From positions 434,001 to 498,000 of the forward strand of contig OW568865.1 in the NCBI GenBank assembly GCA_938743325.2: a DNA stretch of 64,000 bases, in the 5' to 3' direction. This document shows, piece after piece, positions 45,964-55,056 of the stretch. The stretch is from Pycnococcus provasolii. Lineage: Eukaryota > Chlorophyta > Pseudoscourfieldiophyceae > Pseudoscourfieldiales > Pycnococcaceae. The position numbers and the translations under genes are program-made. Numbering within the stretch: the first letter of the stretch is position 1; the number at the start of each line of letters is the position of its first letter. The notes below the pieces were generated by a model, which had not been told where the DNA came from, made no database searches, and worked only from the letters and a program-made list of their open reading frames with translations.

Positions 45964-47244
45964 TCACGCTTCGGAGCACGTGTCGCAGCTCAGCCTGCAC
46001 TGTGAGGACATGTACCCCGGGTTCTTCTTGCACTCGCCATCTTCGGCCCACATCTCGCACTCTGAGTTGCCGTCTTTGCATGGCGACCCGTCGGGAAGGT
46101 ACTTTGGAGGTCCAACGTTCTTCGGCTCGTGGTATTCGATGTGCCCTGATCGGTGGCTGCGCAAAGGACCGACGTGGATCCACTTCGTCGCGCTCCACTT
46201 GACGCCCTCAATCACGGGGCAACCTGCGTGGTTGCTGCCATGGTCGAGCTCGCCACCAACTTTGAGCGTCCAGAACAACAGCGCGTCGCCCTTGCGAGGC
46301 TTTATTGCGAGTCCCTTCATCGCGCATTCACTGTAGGTACCATCCGGCGCACTTTTTTGTGCCTCTCCCAGCTCGGCGTGAGGGAACACCGTCTCACCGC
46401 CTTCCTCGACGTCGCTCAGGTACATGAGCACTGTTGCGATGCGGTTGTTTTTCTTTCCGCTGTCGTGGAAGAAGTAGTCGTAGTGCGGCCGGTACTGCTG
46501 CGACGCCTCGTAGCGGAGCACCTGAAGTCCCTCGCTATTCTCCTCAGGAAGTTGCGTCCAGTTTGCGAGTCTTCTTTCGACACGCGTGATGATTTCGTCC
46601 TGCCTATTTGCGAAGAAGGTTCCCGACGACGTTCTCACGTCGTCTGTTTTGGACTGTCCTGTCGCGACGTCGACGACGCCACTTCTAATCATGCTCGGGT
46701 TTGCTTTCCTGACGATGTGGTCGCACTCTTCTTGCGTGAGAAAGTTGCGGTACACGTAAGCGCGTGGTTTATCGTACGACAGCACTTCAATGCGCGTCGG
46801 GTCGATGAAGTCTTTCGTCGGCGGTTCTGAGTCCGACGCCATTGTATTCTCGTCACGCACAACTCCTGGAATCCTGTTCGAAAAGTCGTGTGTGCTGACT
46901 CGACGTGCCTCGCTTACGACGGAGTACGCCTCTTTAGGTTGTTCGTTCGTTCGGTCGAGAGAGGCTTTGGCGTTGTGGTCGAGGTTTTGTCCGACATCCG
47001 TTGGAAGCGGCGGCGTGAGGTCGATGATGGTCAATAGGAAGATTACAAAAAGGATGAGAGCAGCTAAAGAGAGGCGGATGAGGATGGAGAAATAACTTCC
47101 AGAATGATGACCATGACGACTCCCACCACCATGAATTTTGGATGAATGAAAATGAGGAAGCAGAGACCCATACGAAGCTTTAGAAGCTTTACCACCACCA
47201 CCACTGGAGACTAATCCAGAGACATGCGAACGAACGAGAACCAT
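45964..47244 (-). CDS. P4H: Membrane-anchored prolyl 4-hydroxylase with C-terminal ShKT domain
   Basis: A 2-oxoglutarate/Fe(II) enzyme that hydroxylates proline in cell-wall and secreted proteins in the ER/Golgi. 426 aa from ATG at 47244. The short cytosolic N-terminus is followed by one membrane helix at about 52-73 (type II topology), a stem, and the catalytic domain at about 160-360: YVYRNFLTQEECDHIV, iron ligands His254 and Asp256 in HYDYFFHD, MYLSDVEEGGETVFP, and His339 with Lys349 in SNHAGCPVIEGVKWSATKW. The last ~38 residues carry six cysteines in ShKT spacing (CKDGNSECEMWAEDGECKKN ... CRLSCDTC). This P4H-ShKT arrangement is known from plants and algae; the ShKT part here is an accessory domain, not a toxin. 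It is divergent from the saposin-like ER protein gene. Confidence 0.94.
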   Translation of the reverse strand: MVLVRSHVSGLVSSGGGGKASKASYGSLLPHFHSSKIHGGGSRHGHHSGSYFSILIRLSLAALILFVIFLLTIIDLTPPLPTDVGQNLDHNAKASLDRTNEQPKEAYSVVSEARRVSTHDFSNRIPGVVRDENTMASDSEPPTKDFIDPTRIEVLSYDKPRAYVYRNFLTQEECDHIVRKANPSMIRSGVVDVATGQSKTDDVRTSSGTFFANRQDEIITRVERRLANWTQLPEENSEGLQVLRYEASQQYRPHYDYFFHDSGKKNNRIATVLMYLSDVEEGGETVFPHAELGEAQKSAPDGTYSECAMKGLAIKPRKGDALLFWTLKVGGELDHGSNHAGCPVIEGVKWSATKWIHVGPLRSHRSGHIEYHEPKNVGPPKYLPDGSPCKDGNSECEMWAEDGECKKNPGYMSSQCRLSCDTCSEA

Positions 47245-47375
47245 AGGGTGCCCTGGACTGGAGAGCGAGCGATCTAGGATGTATCTATGGCGTCTCCCCG
47301 TGATGGGGATGTGGATGGGGATTTCTTTCGGAGACGACGGAGGAGGGGGAGGGAAGCGAAAAACGGTTACCTCTC

Positions 47376-47399
47376 CTAACCCTAACCCTAACCCTAACC
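47376..47399 (-). repeat. CCCTAA telomere-like array, left block
   Basis: Four CCCTAA units in the P4H/saposin-like divergent gap, followed by CCGAACCCGAAC-type sequence and then by the opposite-orientation block at 47440. Confidence 0.85.
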
Positions 47400-47439
47400 G
47401 GATCCCCGAACAACCAGATCACCGAACCCGAACCCGAAC

Positions 47440-47556
47440 GATTAGGGTTAGGGTTAGGGTTAGCACATTAGGGTAACTCATTAGGGTTAGGGTTAGCACA
47501 TTAGGGTTAGCACATTAGGGTAACTCATTAGGGTAACTCATTAGGGTTAGGGTTAC
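47440..47556 (+). repeat. TTAGGG array with interspersed CACATTAGGG / CTCATTAGGG higher-order units
   Basis: TTAGGG units are grouped into longer units of the form CACATTAGGGTTAG and CTCATTAGGGTAA, repeated about seven times. With the C-strand block at 47376 the gap holds two arrays facing each other. It lies 200-315 bp from the P4H ATG and 160-275 bp from the saposin-like ATG. Confidence 0.85.
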
Positions 47557-47714
47557 GGTGGATTATTGGGGGTTACGATAGCGTTGGCGAAATACATGGG
47601 GGAAGGATTCGATTGAATTCGGGCTTAAGGGATTCCCTGTTCGTGTTCCCCCTGTTCCTGTTCTGAATTCTTCCCATCCCCATTCCCTCCCTCCCGGCGG
47701 ATCTCACCACATAC

Positions 47715-48629
47715 ATGACCGGCAGCATGGAGGATGTGCGCACCATGATGATAATAGTGGTGTTGTTGTTTTCTTCCTCTTTTGTACGCTCTTCGTCTTC
47801 GTCTTCTTCGTCGCCTAGGTCGTACACGCAAAGTGTACGAGCTGTACGACCTCGTGGTGTGATTCTCACAGAACGTGCTCTTAGGATGATCACACTCGAG
47901 CAAAGACAAGAGGTGATGTGCGAAACGTGCCACACCATCGCAGAAGCCTTGCACCAAGGCATCGACGCGGAAGTCAGGCGCTTGGCGAGAAATATTCCCA
48001 TCGGTGACTCCCAGACGGTGTACATCGAATACAGGAAGATGATCCAAACCGTATGCGAAGAAGCCGAAGTCATGCGCGCTTCAAGCCTACCCATGGTCGC
48101 GGCGTGCAAGGACTTCGTCGCGAAAGACGGAGAAATCATGGTGGAGGCGTTCTCCTCTTTCGGACAACCAGCGAGAGGACTGCTGCGCAACGCCACGGAG
48201 TCCACGTGCAGGAAAGAAACCAACGCCTGCGCGAGAGACGGGCAGAACGTCGGCGCGCGCATCATACCGCACTACCACCACGAACTCTCGAAGTGCGAAC
48301 TGTGCAGCGTTGTCGTGAGAGACGTCAACCGCGTCGCACGACGACGAAACCTCGGAAACAAAGACGCGTTAACGCTGAAAGAACGGCGAGCCGCACTGTC
48401 GGAGGCACTGGACACTGTGTGCACGATGCTCATAGCCAGGCACAGTACGCCACTGTGGCCATCCTCGTCTGAAAATCGTCTCACCACGGCGTGTGACGAC
48501 CTCGTCGATGACAACGAAGACGACATCATCGACGCGCTAGCGGCACTCAAGGACGACGCGCAAGTGTCAGCCGAAAGCGCGGTGTGCCGTCGAAAGCTTA
48601 GCATGTGCTCGCATTCCGACGAACTGTGA
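47715..48629 (+). CDS. ER-retained protein with two saposin B-like domains
   Basis: 304 aa from ATG at 47715. A hydrophobic segment MMIIVVLLFSSSFV (about 11-24) acts as a signal peptide, followed by a Ser run. Two similar cysteine modules follow, at about 66-176 and 190-298. The first has CETC, TVCEE, ACKDFV and STCRKETNAC; the second has CELC, DTVCTML, ACDDLV and VCRRKLSMC. Six cysteines each, in the saposin/canopy-like order, imply two helical disulphide-bonded domains. The C-terminus is SHSDEL, a KDEL-type ER retrieval signal. Role: probably an ER-lumenal factor of the saposin or canopy kind, perhaps in folding of secreted proteins; the partner is not known. It is divergent from the ER/Golgi prolyl hydroxylase and convergent with the kinesin gene (48-bp gap). 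Confidence 0.75.
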   Translation: MTGSMEDVRTMMIIVVLLFSSSFVRSSSSSSSSPRSYTQSVRAVRPRGVILTERALRMITLEQRQEVMCETCHTIAEALHQGIDAEVRRLARNIPIGDSQTVYIEYRKMIQTVCEEAEVMRASSLPMVAACKDFVAKDGEIMVEAFSSFGQPARGLLRNATESTCRKETNACARDGQNVGARIIPHYHHELSKCELCSVVVRDVNRVARRRNLGNKDALTLKERRAALSEALDTVCTMLIARHSTPLWPSSSENRLTTACDDLVDDNEDDIIDALAALKDDAQVSAESAVCRRKLSMCSHSDEL

Positions 48630-48677
48630 ATTAAAAGTGTGACATCTTGAACAGAGTAAAATGAATGAATTCTCGTA

Positions 48678-51600
48678 CTACACGAATCCGTCAGCGACGC
48701 CGTCGTCATCCGCGCACTCGTTGCTTGCGTACTGCGTAAGCAACGCCTTGAGCTCCACCTCGCGCTGACGTCGGAATGCGCCTTGGGCCTCCGCACGGTC
48801 CATCGCGGCATCGAGTCTATCCTGAACGCTTGCCATAGAACCGTCGACCACGTCATCATCAGCCGCAGGCCGCGGGCTCTTGCGAAGGCTGAGGCGTGAA
48901 GGTGCCGCGCGGATCGCGCTCGAAGCCGCGCGCTTGCGCGTGGCGGAGGATGTCGACGGTCGGACGCCAGTCGTCGACGCTGACGCCGGTGTTGCCGCCT
49001 GCAGCGTCGCTCGGTACAGCGAGCCTTTCCTGTGCTCAAGTCTGGCATCGCGCAGCTGCTCGCGCAAGCTCACGACGCGCATGCGAAGGTCCTCGCATTC
49101 GTCCTCCGCAGCCTCCGCCCGACTTCGGTCCGACATATGCTCCGCATCTCGCCGAGAAAGCTCGCCCTCCGCCTCTGCGTCACGCAGCCGCCACTTCTCA
49201 ACCTCCGCCACCAGCGAGTCGTTCTCGCGCTGCAGCTTGTTGATCTTCTCGCGTCCTTCCTCTGCCGCCTTGCGCATCGCGTCGTGCTTGCGCAGCTGCT
49301 TCCGTAGGTCTGCCGCCTCCGCAGCAAGTGCGTCACGCTCCGTCTCGGCACGCTTCAGCTGTCGGCGAAGTCCGAGTTGGCGACCACCTCTCAGCGGCGC
49401 CGTCTCCGAATCGGGCTGCGACGAAATCTCATCGAACGGCTCATCTGCTTGGCCATCGCCGCTTTCAAGCCGTGCAGCCAGCGACTTCACCTCCGCCTTC
49501 AGTCTCTCGTTCTCGCGCGAGTATCGCTCCACCTCCGCCTCGTACCGCTCCATTAGCGCATCCATCGGCAATCTCTGCTCGTGTGCTTTCAGCTTGCTGC
49601 GCAGGTTTACGTTCTCCAAGCGGGCGTTGTCCAGATCAAGCTCCACGGCACCGAGGCGTTCCTGCAGCTCACGCTTCTCATCGTCATTCTCGCGTTGCAA
49701 TGAGTCTGCGGCACGTCGCTCACGTCCAAGAATCACCAGAACGCTCTCGTAATTGCACCGAAGCTCCTCCATCTCCTCGCTCGTCGACGCTCCTTCCGTT
49801 GGCCGTGGCTGCGTCTCGGCGGCGGCGGCAGCGGCGGCGTAACTATGCACAGTCTGCCGCGGAGGAGACGGTGGCACCCTTGCTGCCGCCGCGTCCTCCA
49901 TGGCGCCCCATGAGTGTGCATGAGCGACCATTCCCACCTGCTCCAGATTCCAGTTGGGGTCGGGAGGTGGTGACGGCTGCGCCGTCACCCTGTTGCCATT
50001 CATCACATCGTCGTAGATTTCCTTGAACTCCTCCTTTAATCTCGTGAGCTGCGTGCCGAGGGCATCCGTGCCAGGTGGCTGAAGCGGTGGAGGTGGTGGG
50101 GTTGGTGGACCATCCGCCATCTTTGGCGTGCCTGGCAGAGGTGGTGGTAGCGCGTCCGGCTGCATCAACCTGGGCCTGGGTGGAAGCATCGCACCACTCT
50201 CACCGACGTGCTGCAGCGGCATTGGATGTGCGTATGCGGCGCGCGAGGCTTCAGGCTGCGTGTAGTGCTGCACCGCCTCGGCGCTCGGTGGCGGCGGACT
50301 TCGGTAGGCGTCAACCGTCTGCCCGAAATCCAGCACGCCTGCCGCCGGAAGCATTTCCACCGCCTCCGCTGGAATGCCCGCGACGCGTACGCATGCGCAC
50401 GGGATGCGCGCTGCGCGTGTGGCAATCCGCAGCGTTCCGGCGGCATCCAACGCGTCGCTCGGCGCTGCGCTTACGCAGCTGAGCCAGAAGAGGCGAGCAT
50501 TGCCAGCCATGAGTGGGCCGAGCATCTGCGTGAGCTTGGCGTCACGCGCGGATACGAGTCGCCTCGTGCGTTCTTCCGCGGCGTTTGGCCCACTTCCCAC
50601 CTGCAAGCTTGCGAGCTCGGTAACGACTCTGCTCAGAGCGAGCAGGTGCTTTCCCACCTCGCGTCTCTCACGCTCCGTCTCGCGGCCAAAACTCCCGCCG
50701 AGCGGATGCGGCGACGACGAGGCGGCGAGCAGCGGCGCCGAGGCGTCTGGTTGCGCCATGCTGTCGCGCACGCCCGCGAGTGGGTGCGTGCCGACGAGGT
50801 CAACAACGTGCAGCGCCGCGAGCGTTTGTCGTGCAGTATCCTGCACGACGATTCGAACGAACGCGTGTGCGCGGTTCGGCCGAGATGTGGCGTAGGTGGA
50901 TGCTTGGTCGCCGCCTAGCTGCTGCGTCGGATTCTGCTCTGTTTTGCTTGCCCAGTTGGCGCTCCCTCGCCTGCTTGTTTCGAGTACGCAAAGCGCCTCG
51001 GCGAAAGAACGCACCTGAATGGTGGTCCAGTCCGTGCCACCGGCACCCGGCGTCGTGTCTGCGGGGGCGAGCAGGTCAACCGGCGAGTTGGCGCCACCGA
51101 CAAGCTCCCACGCCGAAAGTCCAACGCGTACATCGCCTCTGTCAACAGCCGGCTTACCGACGTTCGCGAAGAGCTCGGCGAGGAAGCGCACTACTAAGCC
51201 ACAGTTGGTTCCAGGACCCGTGGGCGTCGCACGCACGTATCTGTCTGCCGCTCCGACAGACGCGAGTGCCGCGGACGCGAGGCCAGTTGGCCTGTCGTAG
51301 AGCGCGTGCGTCTTGCCTGTGGCGACCGCTCCGTGCGCGACGATGCACGCCGAGAATCCGTCAAGCACCCACTGCAGCGCGTGCGTGCCCATATCATTCC
51401 AGAGGTCTCTGTGCGAGGCGTGTGCGTTGACGACAGCTTCAAATCCCTTGTACGAGCGCGTCGCGGCGCTCGCGGGCGCGTGCAACGGCAGTCTTGCATC
51501 TCGCACGACCACCTCGTGCGGCGAGTCGTTGGACGGCGCGGCCCCTGGCGGTTCTTGCGCGTTTGCGCCTGGCCTTTGTCCCGCACAGAGTCGGCATACG

Positions 51601-51803
51601 GCGAACGTCGCGGCGAGTCGCGTGTCTCCTCCCCCGAGTCTGTCAAGTTCCTGCTGTTGCTTCACGAGTTCGCTCGGCATCGGCGCGACGCACAAGGAGT
51701 TGCTAACAAGGCGTTGGTGCGTCGTCGTAAGTGATTGAGGCGTCGTGAGCACTGGCGACGCGAACTGTTGCATGCGAGGTTGTTGAGATTGGAGGCCGGA
51801 CAT
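48678..51803 (-). CDS. Divergent kinesin-like protein
   Basis: 1041 aa from ATG at 51803; the open frame continues 30 codons upstream into AT-rich DNA. The motor-like domain (about 60-460) has a usable Walker A loop GAVATGKT at about 158-165 after GFSACIVAHG, an NRAHAFVRI block in place of the switch I NxxSSRSH, and a switch II VDLVGTHPLAG in place of DLAGSE, so the usual switch II glutamate is absent. KHLLALSRVVTEL and KLTQMLGPLMAGNARLFWLS match the conserved helix and L12 regions (N.SLS.L..VI, KLT.LL...LGGN). After a Pro-rich linker there is a long coiled coil (about 650-940), then a basic Ser/Arg tail. It probably binds microtubules, but ATPase competence is doubtful. It converges on the saposin-like gene. 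Confidence 0.85.
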   Translation of the reverse strand: MSGLQSQQPRMQQFASPVLTTPQSLTTTHQRLVSNSLCVAPMPSELVKQQQELDRLGGGDTRLAATFAVCRLCAGQRPGANAQEPPGAAPSNDSPHEVVVRDARLPLHAPASAATRSYKGFEAVVNAHASHRDLWNDMGTHALQWVLDGFSACIVAHGAVATGKTHALYDRPTGLASAALASVGAADRYVRATPTGPGTNCGLVVRFLAELFANVGKPAVDRGDVRVGLSAWELVGGANSPVDLLAPADTTPGAGGTDWTTIQVRSFAEALCVLETSRRGSANWASKTEQNPTQQLGGDQASTYATSRPNRAHAFVRIVVQDTARQTLAALHVVDLVGTHPLAGVRDSMAQPDASAPLLAASSSPHPLGGSFGRETERERREVGKHLLALSRVVTELASLQVGSGPNAAEERTRRLVSARDAKLTQMLGPLMAGNARLFWLSCVSAAPSDALDAAGTLRIATRAARIPCACVRVAGIPAEAVEMLPAAGVLDFGQTVDAYRSPPPPSAEAVQHYTQPEASRAAYAHPMPLQHVGESGAMLPPRPRLMQPDALPPPLPGTPKMADGPPTPPPPPLQPPGTDALGTQLTRLKEEFKEIYDDVMNGNRVTAQPSPPPDPNWNLEQVGMVAHAHSWGAMEDAAAARVPPSPPRQTVHSYAAAAAAAETQPRPTEGASTSEEMEELRCNYESVLVILGRERRAADSLQRENDDEKRELQERLGAVELDLDNARLENVNLRSKLKAHEQRLPMDALMERYEAEVERYSRENERLKAEVKSLAARLESGDGQADEPFDEISSQPDSETAPLRGGRQLGLRRQLKRAETERDALAAEAADLRKQLRKHDAMRKAAEEGREKINKLQRENDSLVAEVEKWRLRDAEAEGELSRRDAEHMSDRSRAEAAEDECEDLRMRVVSLREQLRDARLEHRKGSLYRATLQAATPASASTTGVRPSTSSATRKRAASSAIRAAPSRLSLRKSPRPAADDDVVDGSMASVQDRLDAAMDRAEAQGAFRRQREVELKALLTQYASNECADDDGVADGFV

Positions 51804-52252
51804 GACAAATGGCCGAAGAAGGAGACGGAGGGAGTAATAATATGAGGGTACGGATTTGACTTTTCCGAAAATAATTGCGAAAATAGTGAACATACAGTAA
51901 AAAGTAGGAGGCGTGTGCGGGAAAATAAATTATAAAAACGTGGAAAACGAATAATAAGATGTAAGACAACCTGTCCACCTCCACCAGTCCACCTCCTGCT
52001 GCCTGATCCTTCCCCATTTACATATTTCCCATGTACACGAAGTATTTCCCAATCCCATAAACCTTTACAGTACCAGTATGTTACGCAAGCTTCTTCTTCA
52101 TGATGACCATGCGCATGACCACCATGCGCATGACCACCATGGCCACTAGCATGACCATGCGCATGACCACATTGTCTAACATGACCACCATGCGCATGAC
52201 CATTCGCATGACCACATAACATGACCACCATGCGCATGACCACCATGACCAT
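51662..52252 (-). other. Possible small His/Gly-rich ORF overlapping the kinesin 5' end
   Basis: An ATG-initiated frame begins in a CATGAC minisatellite and encodes a Met/Val start, then His/Gly/Ala repeats (GHAHGGHAHGHH), then EEEACVTYWYCKGLWDWEIL before running into the kinesin gene antisense. The post-repeat segment is aromatic and not low complexity. It could be exon 1 of a small metal-binding or mitochondrial protein or just an open minisatellite. I lean to the latter. Confidence 0.2.
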
Positions 52253-52255
52253 TGC
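52098..52255. repeat. CATGACCACCATGCG-type minisatellite
   Basis: About ten imperfect 12-18-bp units built on CATGACCA and CATGCG. On the minus strand the units read ATGGTGGTCATG and GCGCATGGTCAT, giving the His/Gly/Ala frame. It lies 300-450 bp upstream of the kinesin ATG. Confidence 0.8.
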
Positions 52256-52491
52256 TTTACCTAGCCTATTAATAATCCCTTACAGTAATCCCTCCTCTTG
52301 CAGTCATGACATCCTTGCCTGGATTGGTCAACATGGGCCGCAAAGTGGCCGCAAACCCTTCCTTCCGGGCAACATACTGTAACATTTCCGCCAACCGGCT
52401 AACGCGCCAACGGTCACTTTAAAGTTTAAGCTGGAACTTCATTGAGGCCTGTGAGTGAGTGAGAAAAACAAATGGGGAAGGGGTGATTGGT

Positions 52492-52522
52492 GTTAGGGTT
52501 AGGGTTAGGGTTAGGGTTAGGT
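52492..52522 (+). repeat. TTAGGG telomere-like array
   Basis: Five TTAGGG units in the kinesin/repeat-protein divergent gap, about 350 bp upstream of the repeat-protein ATG. Confidence 0.88.
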
Positions 52523-52870
52523 TGTTAGGGGTTTACTCTTAGTTTAGGGTGCTTGGTGTTCTGGTTTCGGTCGCCCCCCTGTTGTGTTGTGTTTGTTCCA
52601 TTCCATTCCGGGCAAAAAAAGTGTTCGCATGGGCACAGTCTCGTGACTTTGTTTTTTTTTTTTAAATTGTCAAATGTCGTCTTTCTGTCTTTCTTCCGGT
52701 GACTGATATCCGTATGGGCTCGTACAGTATTCTTTTTTTAATTTCGTCTAACTAACTACGGGTACCCGTAATAAGTGAAAGAAATGCGCCTTGTTCCTTC
52801 TCATCATAATAAGTGTGGGGACCCCTTTTATCATAAGAGTCATGCGACGACGGTATTACGCTCGACGACG

Positions 52871-54822
52871 ATGATCAGCAGCACTACTCGTAGGAGGGCT
52901 CCACTGAATCACAATCACACGTCGTCCCTACGTGTCGTGGTAACGCGTGGAACGTCGTCGTCGTTGTTGGCGTATGCCTCTTTGGCTCAAACTCGTCTGC
53001 TTTCTCCTCGGAGAGTTCAAAAAAGATTGGCTGGGGGTGTCGCAACACGCGGTCGCACCTCTTTTTCATGGGCAACTCAACTTAAGGGAGCATATGTGGA
53101 AGCTCGGGATGTGGGATGCTCGTCATTTTTGCGACGCGACTGCGTACTGCTAACAACTAGCGACGACGGCGACGACGAAATTGGGGGCACTCTTCCCGTG
53201 CCCCCGGCAGGAACCTTGGTCGCCGTCGCGATGCCTGACTCTGATTCGGAAGATGACAACGTAGTTGGCGACGACGACGACGACGCAGTTATTGTCGTCG
53301 GCAGCATCAGCAACGTCTACGACCCTGCGCCGGGAACGACGACGCCGCTCGCTCTCATCAAAATTAGCGAGCTTAACACCATGCTGCTCCCACTCGACAG
53401 CTCCGCCTTCGAGAGCGTCGACCTGCGCACGAACGTCGCCACGCTCACGAACAGGTTCGTGCCGCTCGCTTTCTCAGACGCGCTCATGGCGGAAATTATC
53501 GCACAGTTCGCGGAGGCGGAGGTGCTTGTGCCATGGCTGACTCGCGAAATGTGGACGTTTCACAAAGCAATGCTCGCGGAAAGCATGGCGACTCTAACGT
53601 CGCGCGCGCAGAAAGCCGCGCGCGTGCGCGACGAGACGATAAGCGACGCGGACGCCACGTGGAGGTGGACGCAGCGTGCAATTGTCGACGCGAACAGGCC
53701 GGAGCTCGCTGATGCGCTGCGGAGGTGCGGCGGTGCATCCGCCATGGCAATACGTGCGGGATTCCGCGTCGTGCGAAAGCCAGCTGGCTACTGGGACCTG
53801 CCGGAGAACCTGGACATCGAAATTGAGCGATACGTTCACGGGCAGTGGCTCGAGCTTGAGGATGAGGACGACGTGAGCGAGGACGACGACGCGCCTGCGT
53901 CGACGTACTGGTACAATCCTGCGCTCCGTGCAGTGCGTTTGACCGAACCTGCACCGTGGAACAATGTGCTTGAGGTTCTTCGAGAGCAGCACCGCCTTGC
54001 ACTGGAGAGAGAGATTGCGCAGGACACGACAGCGACGGGCGCCTCGTACGCGAGTCGAAGTCACGTCATGTACTGGGATAGCATAGGCGCGTGGCGCGAG
54101 AAGCGGCGGCGAGTGCGCATCATGCCCAAGGTGCACGACGTCATCACCGACGGTCGACTCGACCTGAAGAATGCCATCTACAGGCACGGCGGCATGCAGC
54201 GCGTCGCGAACAGCCTCGGGCGAACGGCGGTGCTGACTGTGCCGGAGCGTCTTCGTGCGAGCCGCGAGTACTTGAGAAGCGAGCTGAGGCCATACCTTCT
54301 GCAAGATGGCGACGTGCTTCGCGTGCCGCTGATGAAAGACCTGAGGCTCGAAGGTCGATCGGACCTTGCGAGTGCCATTGAAAGGGCTGGCGGTGCCGTC
54401 GAGGTGGCGCAGAGCTTCTCCGCGAAGGGAAATGCCAACACCGTGGCGCCATCACGCGTTTCGCGTAATTCGTGGCGCAACGAAAAGTATGCAGCTGAGG
54501 AGATGAAGCGCTGGATTCGCGAATCGCTCGGCGACGAGCAGCCGAAGCGTCTGCCGACGCGGAACGAGTTGAAGTCAGCCGGCGCGTGGGGGCTGAGATA
54601 CGCGTTGAGCTTGCATGGGAGTACTCGGATGGCGGAACTGATTGGCGTTCCGCTAGATGCCGTACGTGGGCGCGGTAAGTTCTTTATTTTTGGGAACCAT
54701 CTAACTAATCCGTGGCGGATAGGGCACAACATACACTAAGCTAACCATACACATGCTCCATCAATGAACCCCACCCACCAGGTCGCCCACGTAAGACGAA
54801 ATCAACGCAGAAAGGAGATTGA
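52871..54822 (+). CDS. Plastid-targeted-type repeat protein with C-terminal AT-hook, two exons
   Basis: 614 aa by my model: exons 52871-54674 and 54782-54822 with a 107-bp intron (donor GTAAGT, acceptor CACCAG, phase 1). The splice turns VRGRG into VRGRGRPRKTKSTQKGD, an AT-hook core (GRGRPRK) at the end; reading on without splicing gives an unconvincing tail. The N-terminus from ATG 52871 is Ser/Thr/Arg-rich without acids, like a plastid transit peptide. Asp-rich stretches follow. From about residue 290 on, four copies of a module occur, with the pattern G-R-x-D-L-x-x-A-I-x-x-x-G-G-x-x-x-V-A: for example DGRLDLKNAIYRHGGMQRVA and EGRSDLASAIERAGGAVEVA, preceded in one copy by YWDLPENLDIEIERYV. 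Similar modules occur in plant and algal plastid proteins; function unknown. The AlkB-like gene follows 234 bp downstream on the same strand. Confidence 0.72.
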
Positions 54823-55056
54823 GCTCGCTCGTTCATCTGGAATAGAATGGCCGGCCACAAAGAGCCATAATTCATTGTACTTAACGCGGTTGAAGTGTAA
54901 CAGATCTGTAAATAATAAGACCGGCCGGGTTCTTTGTTTTGTGCAATTTTTCAGCAGACAGACGAGTTTGGGGTTTTGTATTTGCTCCCCCACCATTTCA
55001 CGTCTGCAGAAAATTTCTCCCAGGAGCCAGGCAATAATTCTCCCCCCATTTTTTAT

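Larger units (their letters stand above)
51804..52870. other. Divergent intergenic region, kinesin / repeat protein
   Basis: It contains the CATGAC minisatellite (52098-52255), a TTAGGG array (52492-52522) and T-runs at 52650-52665 and 52731-52740. No firm gene beyond the tentative His-rich ORF. Confidence 0.55.

Noticed and set aside
45964-46080. Toxin reading of the ShK-like cysteine module
   Set aside because: It is the C-terminal accessory domain of a prolyl 4-hydroxylase, a known enzyme architecture, not a free secreted peptide.
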